NCBI GenBank assembly: GCA_965199185.1
Contig: CBDAQW010000043.1
Span: 1-64,000, forward strand
Length of the DNA: 64,000 bases
DNA from: Endozoicomonas sp965199185
Lineage (GTDB): Bacteria; Pseudomonadota; Gammaproteobacteria; Pseudomonadales; Endozoicomonadaceae
Reading direction: 5' to 3'
This document shows positions 26,751-36,558 of the stretch, in pieces. The translations under genes and the position numbers were made by a program. How positions within the stretch are numbered: the stretch's first letter is position 1; each line of letters begins with the position of its first letter. Under the pieces are notes generated by a model. That model saw only the letters and a list, made by a program, of their open reading frames with translations. It had not been told where the DNA came from and did not search any database.

Positions 26751-26950
26751 GAGTGTAAAAACTCGACAGCCTCTGATTAAAATATCCTAAAACGCTCTGT
26801 CGCAGATGCTCTGTCAAAAATATTAGTGATATTACGCAGCTAAGCCTTGAGAATTGGTCGCCGATTGAAATCGTGTCTTGCAAATGCTGAAATTGAATGC
26901 TGAACTTTGAAAGTCGCCTTCATTTCGTCAGTCATAAAAGGAATTTAACT

Positions 26951-27544
26951 ATGAAACCAACCATCACTGCCCGTATCGCTCTGGCATTATCACTACTGAC
27001 CCTTAGTGTTACAAGCGTTGGTAGTGTGTACGACAACTATAAAGTACGCAACCAATACGCCCCGGACACCTACAGTTATAAGTTCAATGTCAGTGACTTT
27101 GGCAACGGTGTAGGTGACGTCGTGCTTGAAAAAAAATTCATGCAATACAGCGGGGATCCTATTCCTGTCGTCTTCGCCACACCGGTTGCTGAAGGTTTTC
27201 TTTCTTGCGTATCCACTCAGGACGATTACCCCGCCGCACACCTTATTGATACCCCGAAACACTCTTATACAAAAGGCTTTGTAGGTGTAACCGGTGCCTA
27301 CTTTTCTATTGAGCGCTGGCCGTACCCTGATTTTCCTGTTCGTGATTTTTACTTTTCGCCTTATGTCAACAATGGCTTGATGACTCCACAAGACGTCTTA
27401 CAGGAAAACAGCCCGGCCACTCAATTATGCAACTCTTTCATTCCGGCCTGTATGAAAGGGCAAAACTGCGTAGCCACGCCAGATGCTGGAGCCGACTGGG
27501 TTGTGAGCTACGACCTGATACAGCTGAAGGAAAGCCTTGAATAA
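26951..27544 (+). CDS. secreted protein of unknown function
   Basis: The 197-aa product opens with a clear Sec signal (KPTITARIALALSLLTLSVT then SVGS). The mature part has four cysteines (LSCVST, LCNSFIPAC, QNCVATP) that could form disulfides and several aromatic-rich strands (YFSIERWPYPDFP). No family recognised. ATG 26951 has AAGGAA upstream and gives the signal peptide; the longer in-frame start does not. The small size suggests a periplasmic or exported protein. Confidence 0.75.
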   Translation: MKPTITARIALALSLLTLSVTSVGSVYDNYKVRNQYAPDTYSYKFNVSDFGNGVGDVVLEKKFMQYSGDPIPVVFATPVAEGFLSCVSTQDDYPAAHLIDTPKHSYTKGFVGVTGAYFSIERWPYPDFPVRDFYFSPYVNNGLMTPQDVLQENSPATQLCNSFIPACMKGQNCVATPDAGADWVVSYDLIQLKESLE

Positions 27545-27560
27545 CAACGGTTGAATTCAG

Positions 27561-27588
27561 GTTGAAACCCGCGAAAGCGGGTTCCAAC
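27561..27588. terminator. hairpin between the secreted protein gene and sstT
   Basis: AACCCGC-GAAA-GCGGGTT with further GTTG/CAAC pairing forms a very stable GNRA-capped stem between the two convergent genes. Confidence 0.7.
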
Positions 27589-27598
27589 AATGTATTGA

Positions 27599-28846
27599 TC
27601 AGGCGCTGGCTTGCTCACCGACAATCACGTCGCCTTTCTTCTCAGCAGCAATACAGGCAGCAGCCGTAAATACCACATCAGTAGAACTGTTCAGAGCAGT
27701 TTCAATAGAGTCCTGAATAACTCCGATAATGAAACCAACAGCGACCACTTGCATGGCAACATCTGCCGAGATACCAAACAGGCTACAAGCCAGAGGAATC
27801 AGCAGTAGCGAACCACCCGCCACACCGGAAGCACCACAGGCAGACACTGCAGAAATAACACACAACAGCAATGCAGTGGCAAAATCCACCTGAATACCCA
27901 GGGTATGAGCTGCAGCCAGCGTCATCACACTGATGGTAATGGCCGCACCGCCCATATTAATAGTCGCACCCAGCGGAATAGAGACAGAGTAGGTATCTTC
28001 ATGCAGATTCAGGTTTTTACACAACTGCATGTTCACCGGAATGTTAGCGGCAGAGCTACGGGTAAAGAATGCCGTCACACCACTTTCACGGATACAACGC
28101 AGTACCAGAGGGTATGGGTTTTCACCGGTTTTCCAGAACACGATCAGCGGATTCACGATCAGCGCCATAATCAGCATACTGCCTACCAACACTCCCAGAA
28201 GATGGGAATAACCCGCCAGAGCAGAGAAACCGGTCTGAGCAATGGTGTTGGCCACCAGCCCGAAGATACCGAAAGGCGCTAGCTGAATCACAAATTTAAC
28301 AATGGAAGATACAGCGTCTGAACAATCCTGCAGCATAGCTTTGGTGGTATCGCTGGCATTGCGCAACAAAACACCCAAACCCAGCGCCCAGGCCAGAATA
28401 CCGATGTAGTTAGCCGTCATTAGCGCTTCTACCGGGTTTTGAACGACTTTGAACAACAGGGTATTCAAGACTTCACCAATACCTTCAGGCGGTGTCGCGC
28501 TGGCACTGTTGGTCACCAGAGTCAGAGTAGTTGGGAATAAAAAGCTCATAAATACTGCAACCAGTGCAGCTGCCAATGTACCCAGAAGATACAAACCGAC
28601 AATGGGCTTCATGCTGGTATGCTGACCCACTTTCTGATTCGCCAGAGAAGCGGCTACCAGCACAAATACCAGAATCGGCGCTACGGCTTTCAAAGCTCCA
28701 ACAAATAAAGAACCCAATAATGACGTTGAAATAGCGGTTTCCGGAGAAATCAACGCAAGAATGGTACCCAGTACGATACCAATAATAATACGCAGCACCA
28801 GACTGACACTGCACATTCGGGAAAACAAAGATTGGGTCTGGCTCAT
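27599..28846 (-). CDS. sstT: sodium:serine/threonine symporter
   Basis: The 415-aa inner-membrane protein belongs to the dicarboxylate/amino acid:cation symporter family. Diagnostic blocks are IIIGIVLGTILALISPETAI, FFTRSSAANIPVNMQLC (the serine-rich re-entrant loop region) and SIPLGATINMGGAAITISVM with the conserved NMGG. About eight to nine membrane spans are apparent. Length and sequence pattern are those of SstT. It is monocistronic and convergent with the upstream secreted protein gene. Confidence 0.93.
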   Translation of the reverse strand: MSQTQSLFSRMCSVSLVLRIIIGIVLGTILALISPETAISTSLLGSLFVGALKAVAPILVFVLVAASLANQKVGQHTSMKPIVGLYLLGTLAAALVAVFMSFLFPTTLTLVTNSASATPPEGIGEVLNTLLFKVVQNPVEALMTANYIGILAWALGLGVLLRNASDTTKAMLQDCSDAVSSIVKFVIQLAPFGIFGLVANTIAQTGFSALAGYSHLLGVLVGSMLIMALIVNPLIVFWKTGENPYPLVLRCIRESGVTAFFTRSSAANIPVNMQLCKNLNLHEDTYSVSIPLGATINMGGAAITISVMTLAAAHTLGIQVDFATALLLCVISAVSACGASGVAGGSLLLIPLACSLFGISADVAMQVVAVGFIIGVIQDSIETALNSSTDVVFTAAACIAAEKKGDVIVGEQASA

Positions 28847-29224
28847 ATACTACCCGCCTGGTATTTATCATTCGTTATTAAGGAGAATGGCCTGCATCTG
28901 ATTGAATCATCCGGGGGGGGAGGATAACTAATGATCTTTTCTAACGATCTTATTATGTTGCTGATTTGAATCCAGACCAACAAACTCATTATGGCTGCTA
29001 GAAAACAACAAGAGTATGAAACAACTCATGATGCAGGCACATTCTGAACAAGTGAAGATTAACCCACTCGGCTATCTTAACGTGCCTGCGATCATTTTTT
29101 CCAGTGTTTTTTTAGCAAAAGTTCAGTTAAAGATACTGATTTACAAGAATTTTCCCTGATAGACACAATCAAAACCAGATTATCCTTTGATATCAGAGTT
29201 CTCCACCCTATCATCAAGATTTAA
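28847..29224. other. intergenic region with no recognised gene
   Basis: The 378 bp hold the sstT leader, an eight-G run at about 28913-28920, and AT-rich sequence toward the TetR stop. No RNA gene or strong hairpin was found. Confidence 0.4.
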
Positions 29225-29848
29225 TCACCAGGGCTTCATATATTTGGACGAACAGGTTACCACCATATCGGCAAACATATCCCGATACTGTTCCGGTGTT
29301 CCCTGGTTATTCACCAAACACAACCTCATCATGGCGCTGAATTGCGTGACCAATAATAAGGTGAAACACTTAAACTGCGCTTTATTTTCCGGCTCAGAGA
29401 GCTGCAGAACACGTTGGTAAATCTTATCCGCGTTAATTTGACAATCTTTTGCGGCCAGCTCACTCAGCGCCGGATTAATGGATTCAAACCAGATTTCCCG
29501 AAGGGCAGGTTCGTTTTGATGAAGTTGATAGATATCATCAAAATTATTTTTGAACACAGTTTCAATATCTTCGAAGCGTTGCAATTGCTGAAGATTCTTA
29601 TCGATGATGGCGTGAATCTGTTCGGTAAAATACTCAGCCAGCGAGTAAATCAATGTATCTTTGTCGGAAAAGTACTGATAAATAGAACCCGTTGACGTAT
29701 TGGCCAGTTTTGAAATCTCAGTGATTTTAAGTTGGGCAATCCCTTTTTCTTCAATTAATGCTTTAACCGCCTGAAGAATAACCATCACCCTTGTCCTGCT
29801 TCGGCTTTGCGATGGGCTTCGTCGGTTGGTCGCTTGCTGTAAATTCAT
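29225..29848 (-). CDS. TetR/AcrR-family transcriptional regulator
   Basis: The 207-aa protein has an N-terminal helix-turn-helix (ILQAVKALIEEKGIAQLKIT, then EISKLANTSTGSIYQYFSDK), the hallmark of TetR repressors, and an all-helical ligand domain. The N-terminus is basic and serine-rich (RRSPSQSRSRTR). It lies downstream of the alpha-galactosidase gene on the same strand, but the 160-bp gap with a repeat gives no firm link. Ligand and targets are unknown. Confidence 0.87.
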   Translation of the reverse strand: MNLQQATNRRSPSQSRSRTRVMVILQAVKALIEEKGIAQLKITEISKLANTSTGSIYQYFSDKDTLIYSLAEYFTEQIHAIIDKNLQQLQRFEDIETVFKNNFDDIYQLHQNEPALREIWFESINPALSELAAKDCQINADKIYQRVLQLSEPENKAQFKCFTLLLVTQFSAMMRLCLVNNQGTPEQYRDMFADMVVTCSSKYMKPW

Positions 29849-29897
29849 TGAATTAATCTCATGATGATGTATTCACACCTCGGTGATTCGTATGCTT

Positions 29898-29955
29898 CTG
29901 GTTTCCGCCCTTCGGGATTGCCGGTTTGTCCCTGCGAGGCAAACCGACCCACGCA
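29898..29955. repeat. copy of the GTAGGTCGG repeat family
   Basis: GGTTTCCGCCCTTCGGGATT and GGCAAACCGACCCACGC share the CCTTCGGG and CCGACC arms of the array at 16.6 kb. It separates the alpha-galactosidase gene from the TetR gene. Confidence 0.5.
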
Positions 29956-30008
29956 CACCTCTGACCTGATGAAAGTGCGTATTATTTTACGGTGGCTGGC
30001 AAATATAT

Positions 30009-32365
30009 TTAAATCGCTTTAATGTGATAAAGGCGTGAACCAAAATCACCCAGATGCGACACATGCTCAGACATCTCCGTACCGGTAAACTGGCTTTTCA
30101 GCGGAATACCCACCAGGCTTAACTGATCACCATACAGAATGTAAGACTCGGCAGTCACCGGATGCAATACATGATTGGCAACCATCCCATGTAACAAACC
30201 TCTGTCTTTTATTGTTACCGGCAACTCTTTGTTCACCAGATCACCAAACTGACGAATATTATGAAATTGTTCGCGAATGTTGATCTGATACTGAGTATTC
30301 GGACTCAATAAAGGCAACTTAAGCGTTTGCAAGCTGGGGTTACTTCGTTGCAGCCCCTGAAAATAACCGACAATGGCTTCCTGTCGATCAGCACTGATGA
30401 CCATCCATGCGTTTTGATGTTGACCCTGCTCCATCGGCAAGCTATAAAAATCTCCCTGCTGAAAAAGTGCTCGATGCTGTTTATAAAACTCAATCTGTTT
30501 TTTGATCACCTTTTCTTTCAAAAGGCGTCAGCTTAGTTAAATCCAGCTGATAACCACTCAACCCAAAACAAGACACATTAAATCGAGACTCTATAGGCGT
30601 ATGCCTCAACACCTGATGAGATGGATGACCACTGACGTGTGAACTCATGCACGACTGCGGATAGAGCAAAGAAAAATTTTGCTGAATCGCCACACGCTCA
30701 TGGGCATCGGTATTATCACTGATCCAGGTTTGCGGCATAAAATAGGTCATACCCAAATCAAAGCGATTGCCACCACTGGAACAGTTCTCAAAAAGAATCG
30801 CCGGAAATGCCTTCTGCAGTTTGAATAACAACTGGTACAAACCAAGCACATAGCGATGGTAAAAGCCCGATTGCTGCTCCGGCGGTAAATGGTTGGAATA
30901 AACATCACTGAAATTGCGGTTATGATCCCATTTCACATAACTGACTTCTGCACGACGAAAGACCGATGAAAGCTGCTCAAAGCAGATAGTCAACCACCTC
31001 CGGATTCGACATATCCAACAGCAGTTGCTGACGACCAAATGACGGCTGACGATTCGGTGCGGTGACGGCCCAGTCTGGGTGTTGACGGTACAAATCACTG
31101 TTGACCGAGACCATTTCCGGCTCAACCCAAAGCCCAAAGTGTAAGCCTTTCTGTCGTATTTTCTTTGATAAACGAGCCAGCCCACCGGGCAGTTTTTTTG
31201 AATCCTCTGTGTAGTTACCCAAACCGGACGACTCATCATTGCGATCTTTAAACCAGCCGTCGTCTAACACAAAAAGCTCGACACCCAAGCCTTTTGCTTT
31301 GTTAGCCAGTTTCAGCAGGCGAGATTCATCAAAATCAAAATAGGTCGCTTCCCAGTTATTGCTCTGAACCGGTCTTATAGCATTTTGCCACTGAGGCGCC
31401 ACCAGATGCTGTTTAATCAGACCATGAAAGTTCTGACTCATCGGGTTTAACCCGGCATTGCTGAACGTCATCACGACTTCAGGACAAACGAATCGCTCGC
31501 CCTCATTCAGCGTCCAGCGAAAGTCAAAATCAGAAACACCGAGCATAATACGAGTCTGATCATAAGCACTGACTTCGGTGAGAATCTTATAGTTGCCGCT
31601 GTAGATCAGACTAAAACCGAAGCATTCTCCGGTATTTTCAGAACAACCCGGTTTTGCCAGAACCATAAATGGATTGTGCGTTGAGCTGCTAACGCCTCGC
31701 TGGCTGCCTATGGAAAAAACACCCCGGTGCAGACGATGGCGCTCCTGTTGTCCTTCGGCAATCCATTTACCAGCAAGGTGTATCGCTTCAAACCCGGAAG
31801 ATGACAAATCAATATTGGCACTAAACCCTTTATCAATAACGACAGGTGTCGTACCCAGATTAACAATTTCCATACTGCGACTGATTACATCCACCTGCTC
31901 AAAACAGGTGTAATGCAGATGAAGTTCAACGGGTTTGACCTTCTCACGCAGCACAATGATTAAGGACTGATCACCTTCGCCGGAGGAATGCGTTTGTGGT
32001 AATCCTGTCAGATCAGGTTTTACTGTGGAGATTTCATACCGGTCAAAGATAAAGTCAGATGCACTGCTTCCGTCGTCTTCATAAATAAGATGGAGCGACG
32101 ATTCTCTGTAGTCCCCCTTCCCGACCGTACTGACTTCAAGCTTTTGCTGCTCCAGACAATAGCGTTCATTATCCGGGCTATAAGCCGTGGTTGAACCGAG
32201 TTTGACCCGGTATTGATGATTCAGAACCGAGAGATTTTCTCGGTGTTGCAGTGCTTTGCCATAGTAGGTATTCAACAAGTGCCCTGCTTCGGACACTTGC
32301 ATAATGTAACTGCTGTTCTGAGTTTGCAGGTGAAACACCTGCTCTTGCTGGTTGACGGTAATCAC
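30009..32365 (-). CDS. GH36 alpha-galactosidase, two apparent frameshifts
   Basis: The joined frames encode an enzyme of about 784 aa that would release galactose from melibiose or raffinose-type sugars. Conserved parts are the N-terminal beta-sandwich, ELFVLDDGWFKDRNDESSGL, HFGLWVEPEMV, the nucleophile in SYVKWDHNR, and the acid/base region LFENCSSGGNRFDLGM. Extra bases interrupt it at about 30990 (CTGCTTTGAG for CTGTTTGAG) and about 30520. The start is GTG 32363-32365. It begins 16 bp after the GPH symporter gene, so transport and hydrolysis are coupled. No signal peptide is visible, which implies a cytoplasmic enzyme. Confidence 0.88.
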
Positions 32366-32381
32366 AGATTGTATCTTTCAC

Positions 32382-33806
32382 TCAAACGACAGGGATAGCA
32401 TTTTCCGGGTTTGCGCTGCCGGACTCTTTTTCAATCAGAGACATCACCCGGTTTTCATCATAGCGTCGCATCAGGAAAGTCCCGGTAAATGCCAGACAAC
32501 CGGCCATCAGCGCAGAAAGAGTCACACCGAGAACCGTGGGTTCTGATGAGGCTCCGAGTTCTTTCACCACAGAACCGATAATAATGATGGAAGGAAACAG
32601 CAATGCGGTCAGCGATGTCGCCATTTTGTAGGCAAACATATTGGCACCAAAAAACATGGCTTCTTTGTGGTTTCCAGTTTCCGCCGCATCTGAGAGCGCC
32701 AGATCCGCAATAATTACATTAGGAATAATCCCCATAACCGCCAGAGGAAAGGGCATAAACGCCAGTAACACCCAACCAAGAATATCCGGTCTGTCGACCA
32801 ACGCGCAGAGGGAGAAACAACTTAACAGCACGCCCTGAATACACAAGGCGACACTGAACAAGGCTTTTTTGGAATATTTCTTCGACAGGGACACCACCAG
32901 CGGATAAAGGGCAAAGCTGCCCAAAAACAACAATATCATCACCAGAGAAGCGGTGGACTCTTTCAGCCCCATCAACATAGTGACGTAATAGATAGCCCCC
33001 ACTTCAAGAAAGAAACGAGTCATAAATGCCAGACCATTACACACGGTAAAGCGGGAAAAATTCTTGTTCGCCATCGCAGTTTTGAGGGCGGTCAGCATAT
33101 TTTCATTATTAGAGTGACCTCGACAGTCGCGCTTTTCATCAATCGCAAGAATCGGTACCAGCATGGCCAGCATACCGAGCACAGAGAAGACGGCGACGGC
33201 TATCTGAATGGCTTCCACTGCCGTATATCCCATGGATTGAATGCTGTCTTTTATTACCCAGATCAGCTGCCCGGAAGCAAACGCCAATGCCCAGGATACG
33301 GAGCAGAACGTAGAGATCATAATCCGGTCATGATCGGTTCGACCCAGTTCCGGAATCAACGACATATAAGGCACCACATACATGGTCAGGCCTATGGTCA
33401 CCACAACACAGCACATGACCAGCCAAATGACGTTTAGACTGGAAACACCATCGACCGGCGGAAAAAATATCGCTGCCGACATCACCGCAGTGGGAATAAA
33501 ACTGAGCATCATAAATTTGCGTCGTCTACCAAAACGACTTTTGGAGCGGTCGCTGAGGCTGGCAATAATAGGGTCGGTCACTGCATCCAGCACTCGATTC
33601 AGCGCATAAACCAGACCAACAATGGTAATACCAAAGAGAGCAGGAGACCGTGAAATAAATTCCGGAATCTGGTCAGCGGCTTCAGTAGCCGGTGGAAAAT
33701 AAAAATAGGTAATCAGAATCGAGTAAGAAAAGGTCGCGAGGCACCAGCCAAAATTACCAAAGGAAAAAAGGAAGATCTTTTTTTTTGAGAGAGAATTGTT
33801 GTCCAT
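32382..33806 (-). CDS. GPH-family sugar:cation symporter (MelB-like)
   Basis: The 474-aa inner-membrane transporter has about 12 spans and the family signature ALNRVLDAVTDPIIASLSDR followed by SKSRFGRRRKFM, with the conserved Asp pairs used for cation and sugar binding in MelB. The start at 33804-33806 excludes an upstream frame that reads through a repeat. It precedes the alpha-galactosidase gene by 16 bp and follows the porin gene. The likely substrate is an alpha-galactoside, inferred from context. Confidence 0.88.
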   Translation of the reverse strand: MDNNSLSKKKIFLFSFGNFGWCLATFSYSILITYFYFPPATEAADQIPEFISRSPALFGITIVGLVYALNRVLDAVTDPIIASLSDRSKSRFGRRRKFMMLSFIPTAVMSAAIFFPPVDGVSSLNVIWLVMCCVVVTIGLTMYVVPYMSLIPELGRTDHDRIMISTFCSVSWALAFASGQLIWVIKDSIQSMGYTAVEAIQIAVAVFSVLGMLAMLVPILAIDEKRDCRGHSNNENMLTALKTAMANKNFSRFTVCNGLAFMTRFFLEVGAIYYVTMLMGLKESTASLVMILLFLGSFALYPLVVSLSKKYSKKALFSVALCIQGVLLSCFSLCALVDRPDILGWVLLAFMPFPLAVMGIIPNVIIADLALSDAAETGNHKEAMFFGANMFAYKMATSLTALLFPSIIIIGSVVKELGASSEPTVLGVTLSALMAGCLAFTGTFLMRRYDENRVMSLIEKESGSANPENAIPVV

Positions 33807-33841
33807 TGGGATACTTCTGGAGCCTGTTGATGGTTTTGATG

Positions 33842-33874
33842 TCGGCATGTCCTTCGGGCATGCCGACCTACGAG
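33842..33874. repeat. short palindromic repeat in the porin-symporter gap
   Basis: GTCGGCATGTCCTTCGGGCA then TGCCGACCTAC forms a hairpin of GTCGGCATG / CATGCCGAC with a short loop and belongs to the GTAGGTCGG family. In this position it could stabilise the upstream porin mRNA or partly terminate transcription. Confidence 0.6.
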
Positions 33875-33889
33875 GGTATGCTTTATTGA

Positions 33890-35359
33890 TTAACCAAGCA
33901 CATCGGTGTTGTATTCAAGGAAGAGACCAAAGCCACTCAGATTATAGTTAGTGTCGGTTCCGATCATAAAGCGATAGCTCATGCCTTCACCGCCATAGTT
34001 ATACAGCAGTTCGAGGTTGATTTCGGTGTAATCTTCTTTCTTTGCCCCTTCCAGCTTCTGCTTCAAAGTCAGTTTATTGAGATCAGTATTTTTGGCCATA
34101 GCTGCAACACCCTGGAATCGCCATTTCGGCAAACCTGCGCTGTCGAGATCATAACCACCGACGACAAAGTAGGTGCGTTGATTGGCCAGATCGAAGCTGT
34201 TAATCACTGCCGCATCACCCCAGACTGCAGTACCACCACCCGCTGTGTAACCATCCTGAGTTTCAAAACCTCGGAAGGATTCTTTACCAATCTGGGTGAC
34301 ACCGAACAAAATATCGAAACCACCCGTGTCCAGCCCGACACCAAATTCAGTGACGTCGGTTTTATGATCTGAATTGCTTGCACCTGTGCCTTTTTCCATG
34401 CCGTATTTGGCAAGGAATTTAATAATACTACTTCTGTCGTAAGAATCAGCGCCAGTCAACATACCAATAGGGATACCGGTATACACTTCAATAATGCCGT
34501 TCTTCTGATAACCTGGCGCTATGGAGTAAGAAGCGCTGCTGGTGAAGTAATCGGTTTCTGTGTGGAAACCGTAATTGTAGATTTCATCGAAAGAGCCATA
34601 GCCTTTATTGTCTTTCAGATCATCTTTGAAGTTGATCGTAGAGGTATGATGTGCATCGCTGTAACCGGTAAAGTAGTTCGCCCAGGGCTGGATCATACCC
34701 CAGCTCCATTCGTATTGACCGGTAATGGTCGCTCCTTCATACACCTCATGCATGGCATAATACGTGTAATCAGGGCGATGCAGCAGGTTATAAATAGTTG
34801 GAGTGAAACGGCCTACCGAAAGCATACCGTGGTTGTCGTCATCGCCCAGACGGAACTGGATATTGGCGTTGCCGAGTTTGCCAACCAGATTGCTGTTTGT
34901 GTCAGCTTCGTAGTAACGGCCGTAATCACTTGTGTTATTTATAGGTGCATCTACTGGCCCCGCTTGCGTAGGAACTTGATAAGCCGTTCCTGAAATGTCA
35001 GAGTACCCTCGCTGGCGTAAATTAGGACCTGCTGCCTGATAGCCAAGCTGGAAGCCAACCACATCAAACAAATAGCCAGATTGCCAGTCCATCCATAACG
35101 ACGCACCAAATTCATCCATATTAATTTCTGATGAGCCGGAAACATCAACTTTCACAACATCAGGAAGCTGAGGATTAACCTGACTGCCCGGAACCTGTTT
35201 GAAACTAAAATCCTGCTTCCCCTTCAGCTTATAGAAATTAGCCTTCCCCTTCAGGTCTAAGCTGGAATCATTAATAAAGTTCTCAAAACTGGCATTGGCG
35301 CAAGTGGCTGCAGCCATGGAGGCGGCGAGAATGGCATAACTCAGAGGCTTTAACTTCAT
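33890..35359 (-). CDS. outer-membrane porin (OprD-like)
   Basis: The 489-aa product has a signal peptide ending near ATCANA, many alternating amphipathic strands, and a C-terminus finishing YNLSGFGLFLEYNTDVLG. The blocks GASLWMDWQSGYLFDVVGFQ and LSVGRFTPTIYNLLHR, followed by YEGATITGQY, resemble the early strands and constriction region of OprD porins, though similarity is modest. The second ATG (35357-35359) has GAGGGA five bases upstream. It is the first gene of the alpha-galactoside locus and probably admits the oligosaccharide. Confidence 0.7.
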   Translation of the reverse strand: MKLKPLSYAILAASMAAATCANASFENFINDSSLDLKGKANFYKLKGKQDFSFKQVPGSQVNPQLPDVVKVDVSGSSEINMDEFGASLWMDWQSGYLFDVVGFQLGYQAAGPNLRQRGYSDISGTAYQVPTQAGPVDAPINNTSDYGRYYEADTNSNLVGKLGNANIQFRLGDDDNHGMLSVGRFTPTIYNLLHRPDYTYYAMHEVYEGATITGQYEWSWGMIQPWANYFTGYSDAHHTSTINFKDDLKDNKGYGSFDEIYNYGFHTETDYFTSSASYSIAPGYQKNGIIEVYTGIPIGMLTGADSYDRSSIIKFLAKYGMEKGTGASNSDHKTDVTEFGVGLDTGGFDILFGVTQIGKESFRGFETQDGYTAGGGTAVWGDAAVINSFDLANQRTYFVVGGYDLDSAGLPKWRFQGVAAMAKNTDLNKLTLKQKLEGAKKEDYTEINLELLYNYGGEGMSYRFMIGTDTNYNLSGFGLFLEYNTDVLG

Positions 35360-35404
35360 GGTGTCCCTCATGATTTTTTTTGCTTAGTGTTGGAAGCCCG
35401 GTGG

Positions 35405-35426
35405 AACATGAATTCCACTCACATTT
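35405..35426 (-). promoter_or_regulatory. weak CRP-like site upstream of the porin
   Basis: On the minus strand AAATGTGAGTGGAATTCATG contains a good TGTGA half and a poor second half (TTCAT for TCACA). It lies about 45 bp upstream of the porin start, after a TTGACC/CAATAT promoter candidate. Carbon-catabolite control would suit the locus, but the match is marginal. Confidence 0.3.
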
Positions 35427-35472
35427 TATATTGCGAATATTGCACTTGAAAGAACATAAGGGTCAAACATTT

Positions 35473-36438
35473 TCATGAATCCTTTTCACATTTGTTGATC
35501 TTTGTCACTTTATTCGCCCAATGCAAAAGATCATTCTGAAACTCATCACGATTAAGTTCATGAAATAGCTCATGGCGAGCGCCTTCATACAATTTAAGCT
35601 CGACCTGGCTACTCCCTGCAGCGCACAAAAACTGCTGTAACGAACGCATGCCCTCCCCCATTCTCCCAGCAGGGTCCTGATCGCCAGCCACCAGATAAAC
35701 CGGCAGATCAGAAGGCATCTGTCGTGCGGTAGACAATGAATTAACATGAATCAGTGCGCCAGTAAGATCAGCCCAGAATTGCGCTGTACACAAAAATCCA
35801 CAAAGAGGATCATCAATAAACTTTTGTACTTCTACGGAATCTCTGCACAACCAGCCATTATTATTGCCATCATTTTTTATTTGCCGGTCAAACTGACGAA
35901 AACTCAGCCAATCCAGCAGTTCAGATGGATGTCGCTTACCCTGAATAGCACTCTGCATGCGCGCAACAAGGTTACCCAGCTTGAACAGCATCGGGTTCTG
36001 GTGGTTTGAGCCGCAAATAATTAATCCTGTTAACTGACTACCAAACTCAGCAGCGTATTGGCGGGCAACAAAAGACCCCATACTGTGCCCGGTCAGTATC
36101 AGTGGTAGCCCCGTCTGTTTTTTTGCAAAGCTAACGACAGAGTGCAGATCATCAATCACTTTTCTCCAGCCTCCGGTATCCGCAAAATGCCCATGCAACA
36201 GAGCATTTGACCCATGCCCCCGGTGATTTGCACCAAAAACAACAACACCATGGTCGTTCAAAAATCGGGCAAAATGTTCATACCGGTCAATATGCTCTCC
36301 CATACCGTGACTGAGCACCATTGCGTAGGTCGGTTCACCTGCTGGCAACCAGCACCGTACATCAATATTTCTGCCATCTTCTGCCTTTAACAGATGACTG
36401 GAAAACAACTTATTATCCATTTCCGATACAAACCTCAT
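35473..36438 (-). CDS. alpha/beta-hydrolase, lysophospholipase/monoacylglycerol-lipase type
   Basis: The 321-aa protein has the oxyanion region VLSHGMGEHIDRYEHFARFL, ANHRGHGSN, the nucleophile elbow LTGHSMGSFVARQYA, and plausible acid and base residues in VAGDQDPAGRMGEGM and EGARHELFHELNRD. This arrangement is that of Hydrolase_4/PldB-like enzymes cleaving lysophospholipids or monoacylglycerols. No signal peptide is seen. It is divergent from the glycosyltransferase-like gene and lies 113 bp upstream of the porin. Confidence 0.87.
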   Translation of the reverse strand: MRFVSEMDNKLFSSHLLKAEDGRNIDVRCWLPAGEPTYAMVLSHGMGEHIDRYEHFARFLNDHGVVVFGANHRGHGSNALLHGHFADTGGWRKVIDDLHSVVSFAKKQTGLPLILTGHSMGSFVARQYAAEFGSQLTGLIICGSNHQNPMLFKLGNLVARMQSAIQGKRHPSELLDWLSFRQFDRQIKNDGNNNGWLCRDSVEVQKFIDDPLCGFLCTAQFWADLTGALIHVNSLSTARQMPSDLPVYLVAGDQDPAGRMGEGMRSLQQFLCAAGSSQVELKLYEGARHELFHELNRDEFQNDLLHWANKVTKINKCEKDS

Positions 36439-36485
36439 TTAGATAAAACGATGATCTGGATCAAAAGATGACAACCATTCACCTT

Positions 36486-36535
36486 TTGACAGACAGGCAT
36501 GAGAACAACAATAATAAATGTGAAACTGATTCACA
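36486..36535 (+). promoter_or_regulatory. promoter and operator of the glycosyltransferase-like gene
   Basis: TTGACA (36486-36491) and AATAAT (36510-36515) are 18 bp apart. An inverted repeat TGTGAA-ACTGA-TTCACA (36519-36535) follows at once, covering the expected start of transcription, a position typical of a repressor operator. The gene begins at 36559. The regulator is unknown. Confidence 0.55.
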
Positions 36536-36558
36536 ATTTAATTTTAAGAGATATCACT

